From: Acanthosoma haemorrhoidale
Lineage: Eukaryota > Arthropoda > Insecta > Hemiptera > Acanthosomatidae
Assembly (NCBI GenBank): GCA_930367205.1
Contig: OV884013.1
Span: 117,266,869 to 117,330,868, forward strand
Direction of reading: 5' to 3'
Length of the DNA: 64,000 nt
This document shows positions 11,831 to 23,346 of the stretch, piece by piece. The translations under genes were made by a program, and so were the position numbers. Position 1 is the first letter of the stretch, and the number at the start of each line of letters is the position of its first letter. Under the pieces are notes generated by a model. It searched no databases. It had not been told where the DNA came from and saw only the letters and a program-made list of their open reading frames with translations.

Positions 11831-13425
11831 CAATTAAGTAGGCGACTTTCAAAACCCTCCTTCTCATCTTCGTCATAGACAGCTGCTTGCTATTTTGTAA
11901 GCTATTCATTTATTTCTGTTATTAGGCTTTTGATTTGATTTTTGTAATGCATAAACCTTGTTCCTTATTATTTACCTTGCTATGTTAGCTCATATTTAAC
12001 AAAATTTTCTGTTTATTTAATAATGTTATTGTATTCTATTTACGCATTTAAATATTATATTTTTTTTATTGATAGTGTGTTTCTAGCGTGGAGCTAATAC
12101 TTTATGAAATGAAACTATAACTAACTATAGCACTTACCGGGTTGGCTACTAAGTGATGCCTGTTTTTTTTTCTTTTCTCTTTTTTAAATTAGCTGATTGG
12201 TATCAGCCAGGTATGGCCAGACTTGGTAGTCGACCCTGGCATGTGGTTTAGTTTGGACCCTTTGAAAGCCTAGTCCGTCGAAAACTTTCAGGTATAGCCA
12301 ATATAGTAGCGGAGAGACAAAAGTTGATTTATTTTAGTGTTTAATAAGAGGTAATTCAATTAATTACTCTTCTGTAAACTAGGGGTTTTAGAGTAATATT
12401 CGGAAAATGATGGTTATGTTGGGAAATAGTGGGCAAGTTCTGCAATGGCATAATGGCTAGTGCCGACCACCCCACCCTTCGCCCTCCGATGGCGACACAA
12501 AGAGCAGATGATCCAGATTTCAAAACACTTTTCATTCGGCCACAATGGCACAATGTCGCTGGAGCACCTTTTGTGCTTGGAGATCTGGGTTAGTCCTCAT
12601 TGTCTGCCCCATTCATTAATTGTCTCAGGTATAATTGAGCCGTTGCTGAATGAACGAGCAGATCAAAGGAGGAGGCGGTGGCGTACCGGCACTTGCACTT
12701 AATATAGAGCACTTGGCCTTATCTCAGCAACATAAGTTCTCTTTTAGTCCGAGCTGTAGTAAAGGGCCATTTGTCGGCGCGGCCACTTCGTTTTTTTTTT
12801 ATCAGGGCTCTTTCTCTCCTGGTAATGATATTTAAAAAATAAAAAAAAACCTGTGGCTATTTCTAGCGAGGAAACCCTTCTGCCGGACTACAGGCAGAAG
12901 AAAAAAGTTCCTCTGTCGGCAAAACTAGAAGTTAATTCTAGGGACAATGAGTAGGTTAAAAGATCAATAAAAGAAAATTGTTAAGTTTATTCCTGGACAA
13001 GGTATGGACTCACCTGCATAACTGTGCCTTGGTAACAATAAAGAAGTTCAACGAAAGTAGCAGTAAGCTACAAAAGGATAGAAAACAAATGAATTGCTTG
13101 TTTTATTTTGGCCTGAAACCCTGAAGTCATCACCCCTGTTGTTTATATATGTAGCTCATCTGGAAAACCGATCCGATAACAAGAACGAGAACCCAGGCTC
13201 ACCGGAACAAGTCATGGCCCAGGAGGCACCCCAGCCCCAAACGTCAGGCAGTGGTTTTATAGTCTTTTGTAGAACATGAAGCGATTAGGACAACTTTTAA
13301 GACGTCAATTCAAGAAAAAAATTGAATAATATTCTTGACCATATAATTTTGAGAGCAAATTGTAGATATCGCTCTTTAAATTTTTAAGTGTTGGAAAAAT
13401 GTTTTTAAAGCATCTTTAAGTTAAA
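11831..13425. other. Unannotated region with a lone mariner-like terminus and a hairpin
   Basis: Near 12136-12165 the sequence CGGGTTGGCTACTAAGTGATG resembles a mariner terminal repeat, but no partner end was found. From 12440 to 12790 the composition is GC-richer with no convincing frame. The A-rich rest shows nothing. Confidence 0.35.
12877..12900. other. Perfect 8-bp hairpin
   Basis: CTTCTGCC, an 8-nt loop, then GGCAGAAG, followed by A-rich DNA. No associated gene is visible, so its role is unknown. Confidence 0.5.
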
Positions 13426-14545
13426 TAACTAGTGAATATATTTGATAGACACTGTTATAACTAGTGAATTTATTTGATAGACACTGTTATAACTAGTGAA
13501 TATATTTGATAGACACTGTTATAACTAGTGAATATATTTGATAGACACTGTTATAACTAGTGAATATATATGATAGAAACTGTTATAACTAGTAAATATA
13601 TTTGATGCACAATGTTATAACTAGTGAATATATTTGATAGACACTGTTATAACTAGTAAATATATTTGATGCACAATGTTATAACTAGTGAATATATTTG
13701 ATAGACACTGTTATAACTAGTGAATATATTTGATAGAAACTGTTATAACTAGTGAATATATTTGATAGACACTGTTATAACTAGTGGATTTATTTGATGC
13801 ACAATGTTATAACTAGTGAATATATTTGATAGACACTGTTATAACTAGTGAATTTATTTGATGCACAATGTTATAACTAGTGAATATATTTGATAGACAC
13901 TGTTATAACTAGTGAATTTATTTGATGCACAATGTTATAACTAGTAAATTTATTTGATAGGCAATGTTATAACCAGTGAATATATATGATAAACAATGTT
14001 GTAACTAGTAAATATATTCGATAGACAATGTTATAACTAGTGAATATATTTGATAGACACTGTTATAACTAGTGAATATATTTGATAGACAATGTTATAA
14101 CTAGTGAATATATTTGATAGACAATGTTATAACTAGTGAATATATTTGATAGACACTGTTATAACTAGTGAATATATATGATAGACACTGTTATAACTAG
14201 TGAATATATTTGATAGACACTGTTATAACTAGTGAATATATTTGATAGACAATGTTATAACTAGTGAATATATTTGATAGACACTGTTATAACTAGTGAA
14301 TTTATTTGATGCACAATGTTATAACTAGTGAATATATTTGATGCACAATGTTATAACTAGTGGATATATTTTATAGACAATGTTATAACTAGTAAATATA
14401 TTTGATGCACAATGTTATAACTAGTAAATATATTCGATAGACAATGTTATAACTAGTGAATATATTTGATAGACAATGTTATAACTAGTGAATATATTTG
14501 ATAGACACTGTTATAACTAGTGGATATATTTTATAGACAATGTTA
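13426..14545. repeat. Satellite array 1, 32-bp monomer
   Basis: About 35 head-to-tail copies of a 32-bp AT-rich monomer of the form GTTATAACTAGTGAATATAT plus TTGATAGACACT. Variants alternate at the end of the unit (GATAGACACT, GATAGACAAT, GATGCACAAT). Most monomers carry ACTAGT. The array ends in TGTTACTATACATG, and the same 3' flank follows array 2. Confidence 0.97.
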
Positions 14546-14700
14546 CTATACATGAATTGAATTTGTTGGATTATAGTAGTGGGTTATATGAAAACAATTT
14601 TTCTTAGGTGGACCAGGATCAGTGTTTGCCGTGTCAAAAAAAGCCTAAATTATTTCTTCATGTGGATCTTAATTTTTTTTTCATATGCTTACATTCTGAT
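14546..14700. repeat. 3' flank shared by both satellite arrays (copy 1)
   Basis: About 155 bp including ATTGAATTTGTTGGATTATA and, further on, a CTTCATGTGGATCTTAAT block. It recurs after array 2 at about 17276-17445 with small differences. The array plus flank therefore behaves as one duplicated unit. Confidence 0.85.
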
Positions 14701-16260
14701 TTTATTATTGTGTCTATCCGTTATGGGAAGATCTAGGTTCGATCCCATTAACCGGTCACTTCACACTTGAAAGGTTTTCGTAATCCGACACATAAAGCGT
14801 GCAGAATACCACATCTAAGGTATGATTGGACTCTTACAACACAATTGGAAGAATCAACAAATTCGTATCGAACCAAAACTTTTTTTTTTTGCAACAGACA
14901 CATTTTTAACTGCTAATTAATCGATGTTAAAAAAATAAATCATTTTTGTTCTTAGGAGGGATGTTATTTGCCTTAGTCAAGGAATTAGACAGTTTGCACT
15001 CAATAACTAAAATTCAAATTCGTAGATTCTTAAAAAAATATACTGTATAATTGATGTAATATTATTTCAGTTGGTTAAAATAAAAATCATCTTGATGTAA
15101 TACAATAAATAATGATATTGTATCAAATTGTAATAATGTTATAAAGTCATATTTTTTTCTTCTCATTGTATCCCCAATGCCTGCCAAAACTTTCAAATTT
15201 CTCGTCACTGAAAGGTCAATAAGAATATTTGCATATGATGCAGTTGTGCTGAAGGAAATAAACAATACAAAGTTGGGAAAATTGTTTATACTTATGGTGA
15301 CTTAAATAATAATCTAATTAAGCTAGGAATCTTTTGGGAAATTTCCTCCAGGAAGTTATTTCTTCATAAGAAAAGGAATGTGATGGTGTCAGCTACAAAC
15401 TAAACTTTCAACCAAATCAATCTTTTTTTTATAGTTTCAGCCGTGGTATAACAGACATGTTAGAGTTGATAGATAAGGTATAATTTGTCCTACCTGATGG
15501 AAAGTAAAGCCACACCCTCTGAGCCAGGCAATAGTTTGACGTATAGCACAAAACAGCATTCTAACGCGTAAAAACATAATTATTATTTCTCTAATATTTT
15601 GTCTAAATTAGTATGCCGGAGAAAGCTGCCTAAGACGTGGGCCGAACGAGGCCTCACTGACTGTCAAAAAACAGCTCCCAAAAGCGAACGGAATTGCCTC
15701 AGTTTAGAATATAGCTGTTCACCCTCAGGTGATTAATCCACGCACACAAAATCTTTTGAAAAATCGTCCAGGAATCCGAAAATAAAGAGTTCCTGATACC
15801 CACCTGCCCGAAAATTGAACGATAGCCCTGATCCAGTTCGAGTAAGTCATCAGTGAGATGGATTCAGGTACACCAGTCATCCTGACTGTTACCGTTCACC
15901 GGAGTCGTTTCATCCAATTTTCCACTTACCTTATTAGTTTATAAATCGTTTTGTCCCTTCTCTTTCATAGTTTCATCTCGAAAAGAAAATAAGTTGCTAT
16001 ATTCAAAATGAGGTACCTGAACTTAATATTACTATGACAAGGCTACCTGAATTCATTTTAAGGGGCTGCGATACTTCTGTATCTAACTGAAGTTATACTA
16101 ATAAACCAATTAACATTACTTAAAACTTAAAAAGACATAGAACTGACTGGAGGCAATCTACACAAAAGTGACGGAGCTCAGTTGTACGGACGCTTTAACC
16201 CACCCAGCCGAGAGGAAAGACACATAATATTTTATTACTAATTATTTTGTTTGTTTTCTT
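14701..16260. other. Spacer between satellite arrays, no gene seen
   Basis: Contains a tRNA-type B-box-like string (AGGTTCGATCCC near 14736) without a tRNA fold around it, A/T homopolymers, and a GC-richer stretch at 15600-15920 without a usable frame. Confidence 0.4.
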
Positions 16261-16264
16261 GTTT

Positions 16265-17275
16265 TATAATTAGATAGACAATGTTATATTTGATAGACAG
16301 TGTTATAACTACTGAATATATTGGATAGACAATGTTGTAACTAGTGAATATATTTGATAGACAATGTTGTAACTAGTGAATATATTTGATAGACAATGTT
16401 ATTAATATTATATTTGATAGACAATGTTATAACTAGTGAATATATGTGATAGACAATGTTATTAATGTTATATTCGATAGTCAATGTTATAACTAATGAA
16501 TATATGTGATAGACAATGTTATTAATGTTATATTTGATAGTCAATGTTGTAACTAGTGAATATATTTGATAGACAATGTTGTAACTAGTGAATATATTTG
16601 ATAGACAATGTTATTAATATTATATTTTATAGACAATGTTATAACTAGTGAATATATGTGATAGACAATGTTATTAATATTATATTTGATAGACAATGTT
16701 ATAACTAGTGAATATATGTGATAGACAATGTTATTAATGTTATATTTGATAGTAAATGTTATAACTAATGAATATATTTGATAGACAATGTTATTAATGT
16801 TATATTTGATGCACAATGTTATAACAAGTAAATATATTTGATAGACAATGTTGTAACTAGTGAATATATTTGATAGACAATGTTATTAATATTATATTTG
16901 ATAGACAATGTTATAACTAGTGAATATATGTGATATACAATGTTATTAATGTTATATTTGATAGTAAATGTTATAACTAATGAATATATGTGATAGACAA
17001 TGTTATTAATGTTATATTTGATAGTCAATGTTATAACTAATGAATATATTTGATAGACAATGTTATTAATATTATATTGGATAGACAATGTTGTAACTAG
17101 TGAATATATTTGATAGACAATGTTGTAACTAGTGAATATATTTGATAGACAATGTTATTTATATTATATTTTATAGACAATGTTATAACTAGTGAATATA
17201 TGTGATAGACAATGTTATTAATGTTCTACTTGATAGACAATATTATAACTAGTGAATATATTTTATAGGCAATGT
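16265..17275. repeat. Satellite array 2, 60-bp higher-order repeat
   Basis: Related to array 1 but organised mainly as dimers: a 32-bp unit (GTTATAACTAGTGAATATAT followed by GTGATAGACAAT) and a shortened 28-bp unit beginning GTTATTAAT. Because 60 is divisible by three, long repetitive reading frames appear on the minus strand. These are a by-product of the period, not genes. Confidence 0.95.
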
Positions 17276-17445
17276 TACTATACATGAATTGAATTTGTTG
17301 GATTATAGTAGTGGGTTAAATGAATACAAATCTACTTAGGTGGGCCAGGATTAGTGTTTGCCGTACCAATAAAAAGCCGAAATTATTACACTTTTCTTCA
17401 TGTGGATCTTAATTTTTGTTTCATATGTTTACATATGTATTAATA
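17276..17445. repeat. 3' flank shared by both satellite arrays (copy 2)
   Basis: Matches 14546-14700 through the CTTCATGTGGATCTTAAT block, then diverges before the LTR element at 17574. Confidence 0.85.
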
Positions 17446-17573
17446 AGTATCTTTTCTACATGGAAACTTGCGTTTGAGCATTTTAAGATGTCTTTTTCTT
17501 CTACCTCACATTCTTCCTCTGGGTATATACATCGGACTAGCTTTCCTTGGATCTTTACAGTGATATTTATATA

Positions 17574-17753
17574 AGTTAAGTCCAGGCGCCGCTAGTGCCC
17601 CGCCTTAATCCCCAAACATATGTTATCTGTATATGTTTACAGGTAATACCTATAGATAGAGGTATCTTGGTCTAAATAAAGGAGTCTTGTTATAACGTTC
17701 TACGTGTTCTTATTACCAACCTTTCTTAGCTTGTAATTCAATAAACATTAACT
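17574..17753 (+). repeat. 5' LTR
   Basis: 180 bp. It includes a TCTAAATAAAGGAGTC stretch (possible polyA signal) and the AATAAACATTAACT end. One difference from the 3' LTR: GCCCCGCC here against GCCCAGCC there. Confidence 0.97.
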
Positions 17754-17767
17754 GGTGCCGAAACCCG
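17753..17767 (+). promoter_or_regulatory. Primer binding site matching tRNA-Phe
   Basis: TGGTGCCGAAACCCG begins at the last LTR base and is complementary to 15 nt at the 3' end (with CCA) of insect-type tRNA-Phe. The complementarity is judged from general knowledge of that tRNA's acceptor end. Confidence 0.75.
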
Positions 17768-17848
17768 TGAACCGTGGAGAAAGAGAGTTATCGAGTGCGA
17801 GCGTAATTTTTTTTTGTTTTTTTTTCTTCTATACGCGAAAGAGAGAAG

Positions 17849-19040
17849 ATGACTGAAGGAGGAGTTTTGAGACAGCCCGTCTTGAATCTCGTAGAGGGAG
17901 CAGATATTAGAAGAGTGGGAACTATGCCAGAAGTTCATGCCACGGCGCTCGCGCTCATGAGGGTAAAAGCGATGAATACCCAGGATCTGAGGAAGGCTGT
18001 TGCGGAGCTGGAGAGATTCACTGGGGAACTGGGTGAGCTGAACCATTTCCTAAAAGGAGGAGACCGTCTCACAGCTTTAATTGGAGCTAAAGCAGAAGAA
18101 AATTTAATAGATCCCAGAGACGCGGAATCGTTGAAGGCGGCCCTGATATGTCGGGTCAAGAGAAGTATACTGAATCAAATTCAGGCAGATGAAGAAACCC
18201 CGTGGGAATTAATTAAGATGAGATTGAAGAAGGCGTACGGAGGAGGACGATGGACTCTCTCGGGAGGACATATTCCAAATGTTTAGGGAGACAAAGTCCC
18301 CAAGACAAAGTAACGGGCAATATGCTGCGGGGTTAGTAGTCCGTTTCAATAAGATAACGGAGAAGATGAGAGAGTCGATTAGCGTAGAAGAGGTGGAGGG
18401 TAGAATGGGATTCTTATCCACAATTCTAAAAGTGCAACTGGCCAAGGAGACAGGAAGAAAGGAAGGATTCTCTGATGAGCGCTCGTTCTCGGAGTGTGCA
18501 CAATCAATGATCGACACTAGTGCCAAGGAGGAAGAAGTGAGGGTGCAAGACGTCGACAATGAGTGGAGCCGAGTTGCATACAAAAGAACCCGGACCCTGA
18601 AACCAACCTGGAGGAGACCAGAAACGTCCGTTATTGGCAGAGACAAGGGAACGACAGGAGAAAGAAGATTTAGAGGAACGAGACCGAGGTATGCCCCGCC
18701 CAGGGAAGAAAGAAAATGCCACGGATGTAGGAAGGCAGGACATTTAGTGGCACAGTGTCCTCGAACAAAATGTTTTGAGTGTGGCGAGGAAGGACACATC
18801 GCGAGGCATTGCCCGTATATCTTCCGGAGGAGAGAATACCAACGACCAGAACCAATGGAGGTAAACACTCAAGAAGTAAGAGAGAGACGGAGCATGACAC
18901 ATGGGGAGAGTGGATCATCAGAAGATGAGTCATCAGGGACTTCGGGAACTGAAGGAGAAGAAGCGAGGCGCAGCAGAAGCAGGAGACAGACAGGGCAGAA
19001 GGTCGAGTCACGTAGATGGGAGCAACGTGATGAAGCCTGA
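17849..19040 (+). pseudogene. gag: gag polyprotein, frameshifted
   Basis: Gag forms the particle of the LTR element and binds its RNA. The first 145 codons (17849-18286) begin at an ATG 95 bp after the LTR and resemble a capsid-type helical region. The frame then ends, and the second part (18279-19040, about 253 codons) continues in another frame after an apparent 1-nt indel near 18262. The second part carries two CCHC zinc knuckles of the form CX2CX4HX4C at residues 147-160 and 165-178, then an acidic/Arg-Ser-rich tail. It closes with TGA in the same frame as the protease downstream. The indel could also be an assembly error. Confidence 0.9.
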
Positions 19041-20348
19041 GGAGCGTGTTGGCAGAGAGGCGACCGCATCCTGAGATGTAATGCAATTCGGGAGAGGATG
19101 TGTGCGTTGCCAATAATTAGGGTCAAAGGAGGAGAGATGTGTCTGGTGGACACGGGAAGCACCAACACCATTATGTCCCGCGGACCGCTGGAGAGGCTGT
19201 ATGGCGGAGAGAGGGCACTCCAGATTCAGGTATGTAATTGTAGTTTAATCACCCTGGGAGGCCCTTGCGAGGTAGTGGGAGAGTTAGTCATAGGGCTAAA
19301 TAGGTGGGCGAAGAAAGGGGGAGATCTAAAGATACATATCGTAGGAAACATGCCGCGGGAGTACCAGGTAATAGTTGGGTGCGACATGTTGGGGAAGGTA
19401 GGCGCGCGTGTAGAGAATATCGGGGAAAAATGGAACATTAAGTTGGGCAAAGTGGAATATAAATGTCAAGGGACTATATGGGACGGAAGAGCGCGGATAG
19501 GGGCGGTTAATAAAATAGAGGGCTGGAGGGAAGGCCTACAGAGGGAGTTTGAGGATATTTTTTACGTAGAGGGAGACACGCTAGGAGCGACTGGGAAGAC
19601 GGTCCACGAGATCCAGTTAAAGAAAGAACGCGTCACATACGTGAAAGAGAGACGATATCCGCAGGCACTACGTAGGCATATTAGAGAGGAGCTAGAGAGT
19701 CTCAAACGGCAAGGGATTATAATTGATAGCACTTCGCCATATAACAGTCCTCTATGGGGAGTGAGGAAGAAAAATAGACCTGGGGACGAGACGGAGAAAT
19801 ACAGGGTAGTTATCGATTATCGGAAGTTAAACGAGAACACGACGGACGAGAATTATCCTATTCCCCGATTTGAGGACATATTAGACAGATTGAACGGGGC
19901 GAAAATATTTAGTACCCTAGATCTAAAGGCAGGCTATCACCAGATCAAGATGAGTGCGAACGACCAAGACAAAACGGCCTTTACATTTGAAAGGGGGCAT
20001 TATCAATTTACCAGGATGCCATTTGGACTGAAAAACGCCCCGATTACCTTTCAACGCCTAATGGATGAATTTTTGAGGGGAATAGACGAAGCGGTATGCC
20101 AGGTCTACATGGACGATCTGTTAGTTTTCAGCAGAACGGAGGCAGAGCACGTTGAGCACCTAAGAAGTGTATTTCAAAGAGTCCGCGAATTCGGATTAAA
20201 ATTGTCCATGGAGAAGTCTCTGTTGGGGAAGAAAAAAATCAATTTTTTGGGCCACACCATCTCACAGGAGGGGGTTAAGCCAGACTCTACGAAGGTCGAG
20301 GCGATTAGAAGGATGGTGGTGCCCACAGATGTAAAGGGGATCCGTTGA
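19041..20348 (+). pseudogene. pol: pol, protease and reverse transcriptase part
   Basis: This is in the same frame as the gag end, separated only by the TGA at 19038-19040. Counting from the ATG at 19098, the aspartic protease motif VDTGS is at residues 17-21. The RT follows with VIDYRKLNENT, the LDLKAGYHQI block, MPFGLKNAP and the catalytic VYMDDL (Y-M-D-D at 337-340). The frame closes at a TGA (20346-20348) just where the RT/RNase H connection continues unchanged in frame (LLGTLNYYRRF follows), so this TGA is a nonsense mutation. RT copies the element RNA in cytoplasmic particles, and the protease matures Gag-Pol. Confidence 0.93.
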
Positions 20349-20791
20349 CTTCTGGGGACGCTTAATTATTACAGAAGATTTGTGCCGGACATGGCGGCAT
20401 ACCTGGTGCCTATTAATAATTTACTGCAAAAGGGAGCGAGGGTGGTAATTACCCCAATCATGGAGCAGAACATCCGGAAATGTATGTCTAGCTTACAAGA
20501 GGAACCAATATTAGCATTTCTCGATTTCCAACATCCCTTCACAATCACCACTGATGCCAGCGAATACGCACTTGGGGCAGTGTTGTCGCAGGAGAGAGAC
20601 GGTGGGGAGCGCCCGGTGGCGTACGCTAGTCGACGGCTCACAGAAACGGAAGCGCGGTATAGTGCTCTAGAGAGAGAGCTCCTAGGTATCGTCTGAGCTA
20701 TAGACCATTTCCGCCCATATGTCTTCGGCAGAAAATTCCGTGTTCACACCGACCACAGACCCCTACAATGGGTAGGAAAGTTAAAGGAGTC
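20349..20791 (+). pseudogene. pol: pol, RNase H N-terminal part, cut by insertion
   Basis: The pol frame continues past the TGA: connection domain, then the RNase H start with TTDASEYALGAVLSQ and the ERELLG motif. A second in-frame TGA (20694-20696) sits where family members usually have Trp in the LLGIVWA-type block. The sequence is then interrupted at the target duplication GGAGTC (20786-20791). The rest lies beyond the insert, from 27047. Confidence 0.9.
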
Positions 20792-20867
20792 AGTAGTGTT
20801 AATATGGGTGTTCTGGCGCACCGATATGGACCAATCAGAGAGCTCCATTTGGCCCCGCCCCTTTACC
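20792..20867 (+). repeat. Left terminal inverted repeat, perfect outer part
   Basis: 76 bases identical to the reverse complement of 26965-27040. It includes a CCAAT-type GGACCAATCAGAG string. Beyond this the two ends still match, but the left one has an extra CACGCCC block. Confidence 0.95.
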
Positions 20868-21077
20868 TCCACCCTACCCCAGGCCACGCCCCCTTTACCC
20901 CCACCCCTACTAGGCCACGCCCCTTTACCCCCTCCTCAACCCCACCCCTCCCCCACCCTACCCTAACCAGCCAATAACAGGGCTTGACGGCCATTTTGAC
21001 CACGCCCCTTACCCCCACCCCACCTTTATAAACAAAATGGTGACCCTTTAGACCACGCCCCTTACCCCCACCCCGCA
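20868..21077 (+). repeat. Left GC-rich subterminal block
   Basis: Contains repeated GGCCACGCCCC/ACCACGCCCCTTACCCCC motifs (at least four), separated by C-rich DNA. Such subterminal repeats often bind the transposition protein, which is an inference here. The apparent reading frames in this block are a composition effect. Confidence 0.8.
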
Positions 21078-23040
21078 TTTTCATCCGCTATTTTGTTCCC
21101 CCACCTCCTTACATAACCGCCATCCCTGAACACCCTTTAATTCCCAATCTGCTCACCAGATAGCACCTTATATCATAACCTTATCTATATATAACCACAC
21201 TTGATGAACTAAATGACCGCTAGAGTGCGCCACCTTTATAACCTTCTTCGTATATAACCTCATAATAATAATAACAAACAATATGGCCGCTCTATTTATA
21301 TCCTTACTAGTTTATAACCATAACTTTCATCCGCCATTTTGTTCCCCCACCTCCTTACATAACCGCCATCCCTGAACACCCTTTAATTCCCAATCTCCTC
21401 ACCAGATAGCGCCTTATATCATAACCTTATCTATATATAACCACACTTGATGAACTAAATGACCGCTAGAGTGCGCCACCTTTATAACCTTCTTCTTATA
21501 TAACCTCATAATAATAATAACAAACAATATGGCCGCTCTATTTATATCCTTACTAGTTTATAACCATAACTTTCATCCGCCATTTTGTTCCCCCACCTCC
21601 TTACATAACCGCCATCCCTGAACACCCTTTAATTCCCAATCTGCTCACCAGATAGCACCTTATATCATAACCTTATCTATATATAACCACACTTGATGAA
21701 CTAAATGACCGCTAGAGTGCGCCACCTTTATAACCTTCTTCGTATATAACCTCATAATAATAATAACAAACAATATGGCCGCTCTATTTATATCCTTACT
21801 AGTTTATAACCATAACTTTCATCCGCCATTTTGTTCCCCCACCTCCTTACATAACCGCCATCCCTGAACACCCTTTAATTCCCAATCTGCTCACCAGATA
21901 GCGCCTTATATCATAACCTTATCTATATATAACCACACTTGATGAACTAAATGACCGCTAGAGTGCGCCACCTTTATAACCTTCTTCATATATAACCTCA
22001 TAATAATAATAACAAACAATATGGCCGCTCTATTTATATCCTTACTAGTTTATAACCATAACTTTCATCCGCCGTTTTGTTCCCCCACCTACTCACATAA
22101 CCGCCATCCCTGAACACCCTTTAATTCCCAATCTGCTCACCAGATAGCGCCTTATATCATAACCTTACCTATATATAACCACACTTGATGAACTAAATGA
22201 CCGCTAGAGTGCGCCACCTTTATAACCTTCTTCATATATAACCTCATAATAATAATAACAAACAATATGGCCGCTCTATTTATATCCTTACTAGTTTATA
22301 ACCATAACTTTCATCCGCCGTTTTGTTCCCCCACCTCCTTACATAACCGCCATCCCTGGACATCCTTTAATTCCCAATCTGCTCACCAGATAGCGCCTTA
22401 TATCATAACCTTATCTATATATAACCACACTTGATGAACTAAATGACCGCTAGAGTGCGCCACCTTTATAACCTTCTTCATATATAACCTCATAATAATA
22501 ATAACAAACAATATGGCCGCTCTATTTATATCCTTACTAGTTTATAACCATAACTTTTATCCGCCGTTTTGTTCCCCCACCTCCTTACATAACCGCCATC
22601 CCTGGACATCCTTTAATTCCCAATCTGCTCACCAGATAGCGCCTTATATCATAACCTTATCTATATATAACCACACTTGATGAACTAAATGACCGCTAGA
22701 GTGCGCCACCTTTATAACCTTCTTCGTATATATCCTCGTAATAATAATAACAAACAATATGGCCGCTCTTTTTATATCCTTACTAGTTTATAACCATAAC
22801 TTTCATCAGCCATTTTGTTCCCCCACCTTCTTACATAACCGCCATCCCTGAACACCCTTTAATTCCCAATCTGCTAACCAGATAGCGCCTTATATCATAA
22901 CCTTATCTATATATAACCACACTTGATGAACTAAATGACCGCTAGAGTGCGCCACCTTTATAACCTTCTTCATATATAACCTCATAATAATAACAAACAA
23001 TATGGCCGCTCTATTTATATCCCTACTAGTTTATAACCAT
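21078..23040 (+). repeat. Left array of 246-bp tandem repeats
   Basis: Eight units, with TTTTGTTCCC landmarks at 21091, 21337, 21583, 21829, 22075, 22321, 22567 and 22813, exactly 246 bp apart. Units are nearly identical, differing by scattered single bases. Each carries GCTAGAGTGCGCCACC, AACAATATGGCCGCTC and TTACTAGTTTATAACC. Confidence 0.97.
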
Positions 23041-23053
23041 ATCGGAAACTAAA

Positions 23054-23185
23054 TGTAAACAAAAATATTATTTGTAAACAATAACAAACACAGAAATCAA
23101 AATGTAAACAAAACGTCTCCATGTCAATATTATTGTTTTTATATAATAATAATCATAATATTTACTTATTTATCATTTGTTTACA
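23054..23185 (+). promoter_or_regulatory. Four forkhead-type sites upstream of the small gene
   Basis: TGTAAACAA occurs at 23054-23062, 23073-23081, 23103-23111 and, inverted, at 23177-23185. This is the core recognised by forkhead-box factors (GTAAACA). They lie 11-142 bp upstream of the TATA box. Confidence 0.55.
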
Positions 23186-23195
23186 TTCGAAATCG

Positions 23196-23274
23196 TATAA
23201 ATAGGACCGAATTTTTAAATTTTTTTTCATTGAGTGTTCCTCTACGTTGAAGGAAACATCACCATTCTATAAAA
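23196..23274 (+). promoter_or_regulatory. Core promoter and untranslated first exon
   Basis: TATAAATA at 23196-23203 is followed about 33 bp later by an initiator-like TCATTG (A at 23229). The inferred untranslated exon ends at the donor AAAA|GTAAGT (23274/23275). Confidence 0.65.
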
Positions 23275-23346
23275 GTAAGTATAAACATAATTCATTTTAT
23301 ACAATTTAATGAAATATTATTTTAATTTCTTTTGGTTATATTTTAG

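Noticed and set aside
12136..12165. Complete mariner element
   Set aside because: A mariner-like terminal string is present, but no second end or transposase sequence was found near it.
13426..14545. CRISPR-like array
   Set aside because: Units are contiguous 32-bp monomers with no unique spacers, and the genome is eukaryotic.
14700..14780. tRNA or SINE head from the B-box-like AGGTTCGATCCC
   Set aside because: No matching A box at the right distance and no cloverleaf could be drawn.
16341..17088. Three long minus-strand frames of 67-89 aa with a 20-residue repeat
   Set aside because: They are the translation of the 60-bp satellite dimer. The period is divisible by three and stop codons happen to be absent in one frame.
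20768..21084. Pro/Thr-rich and Gly/Val-rich frames at the left end of the nested element
   Set aside because: They cover the terminal repeat and C-rich subterminal blocks and are composition artefacts.
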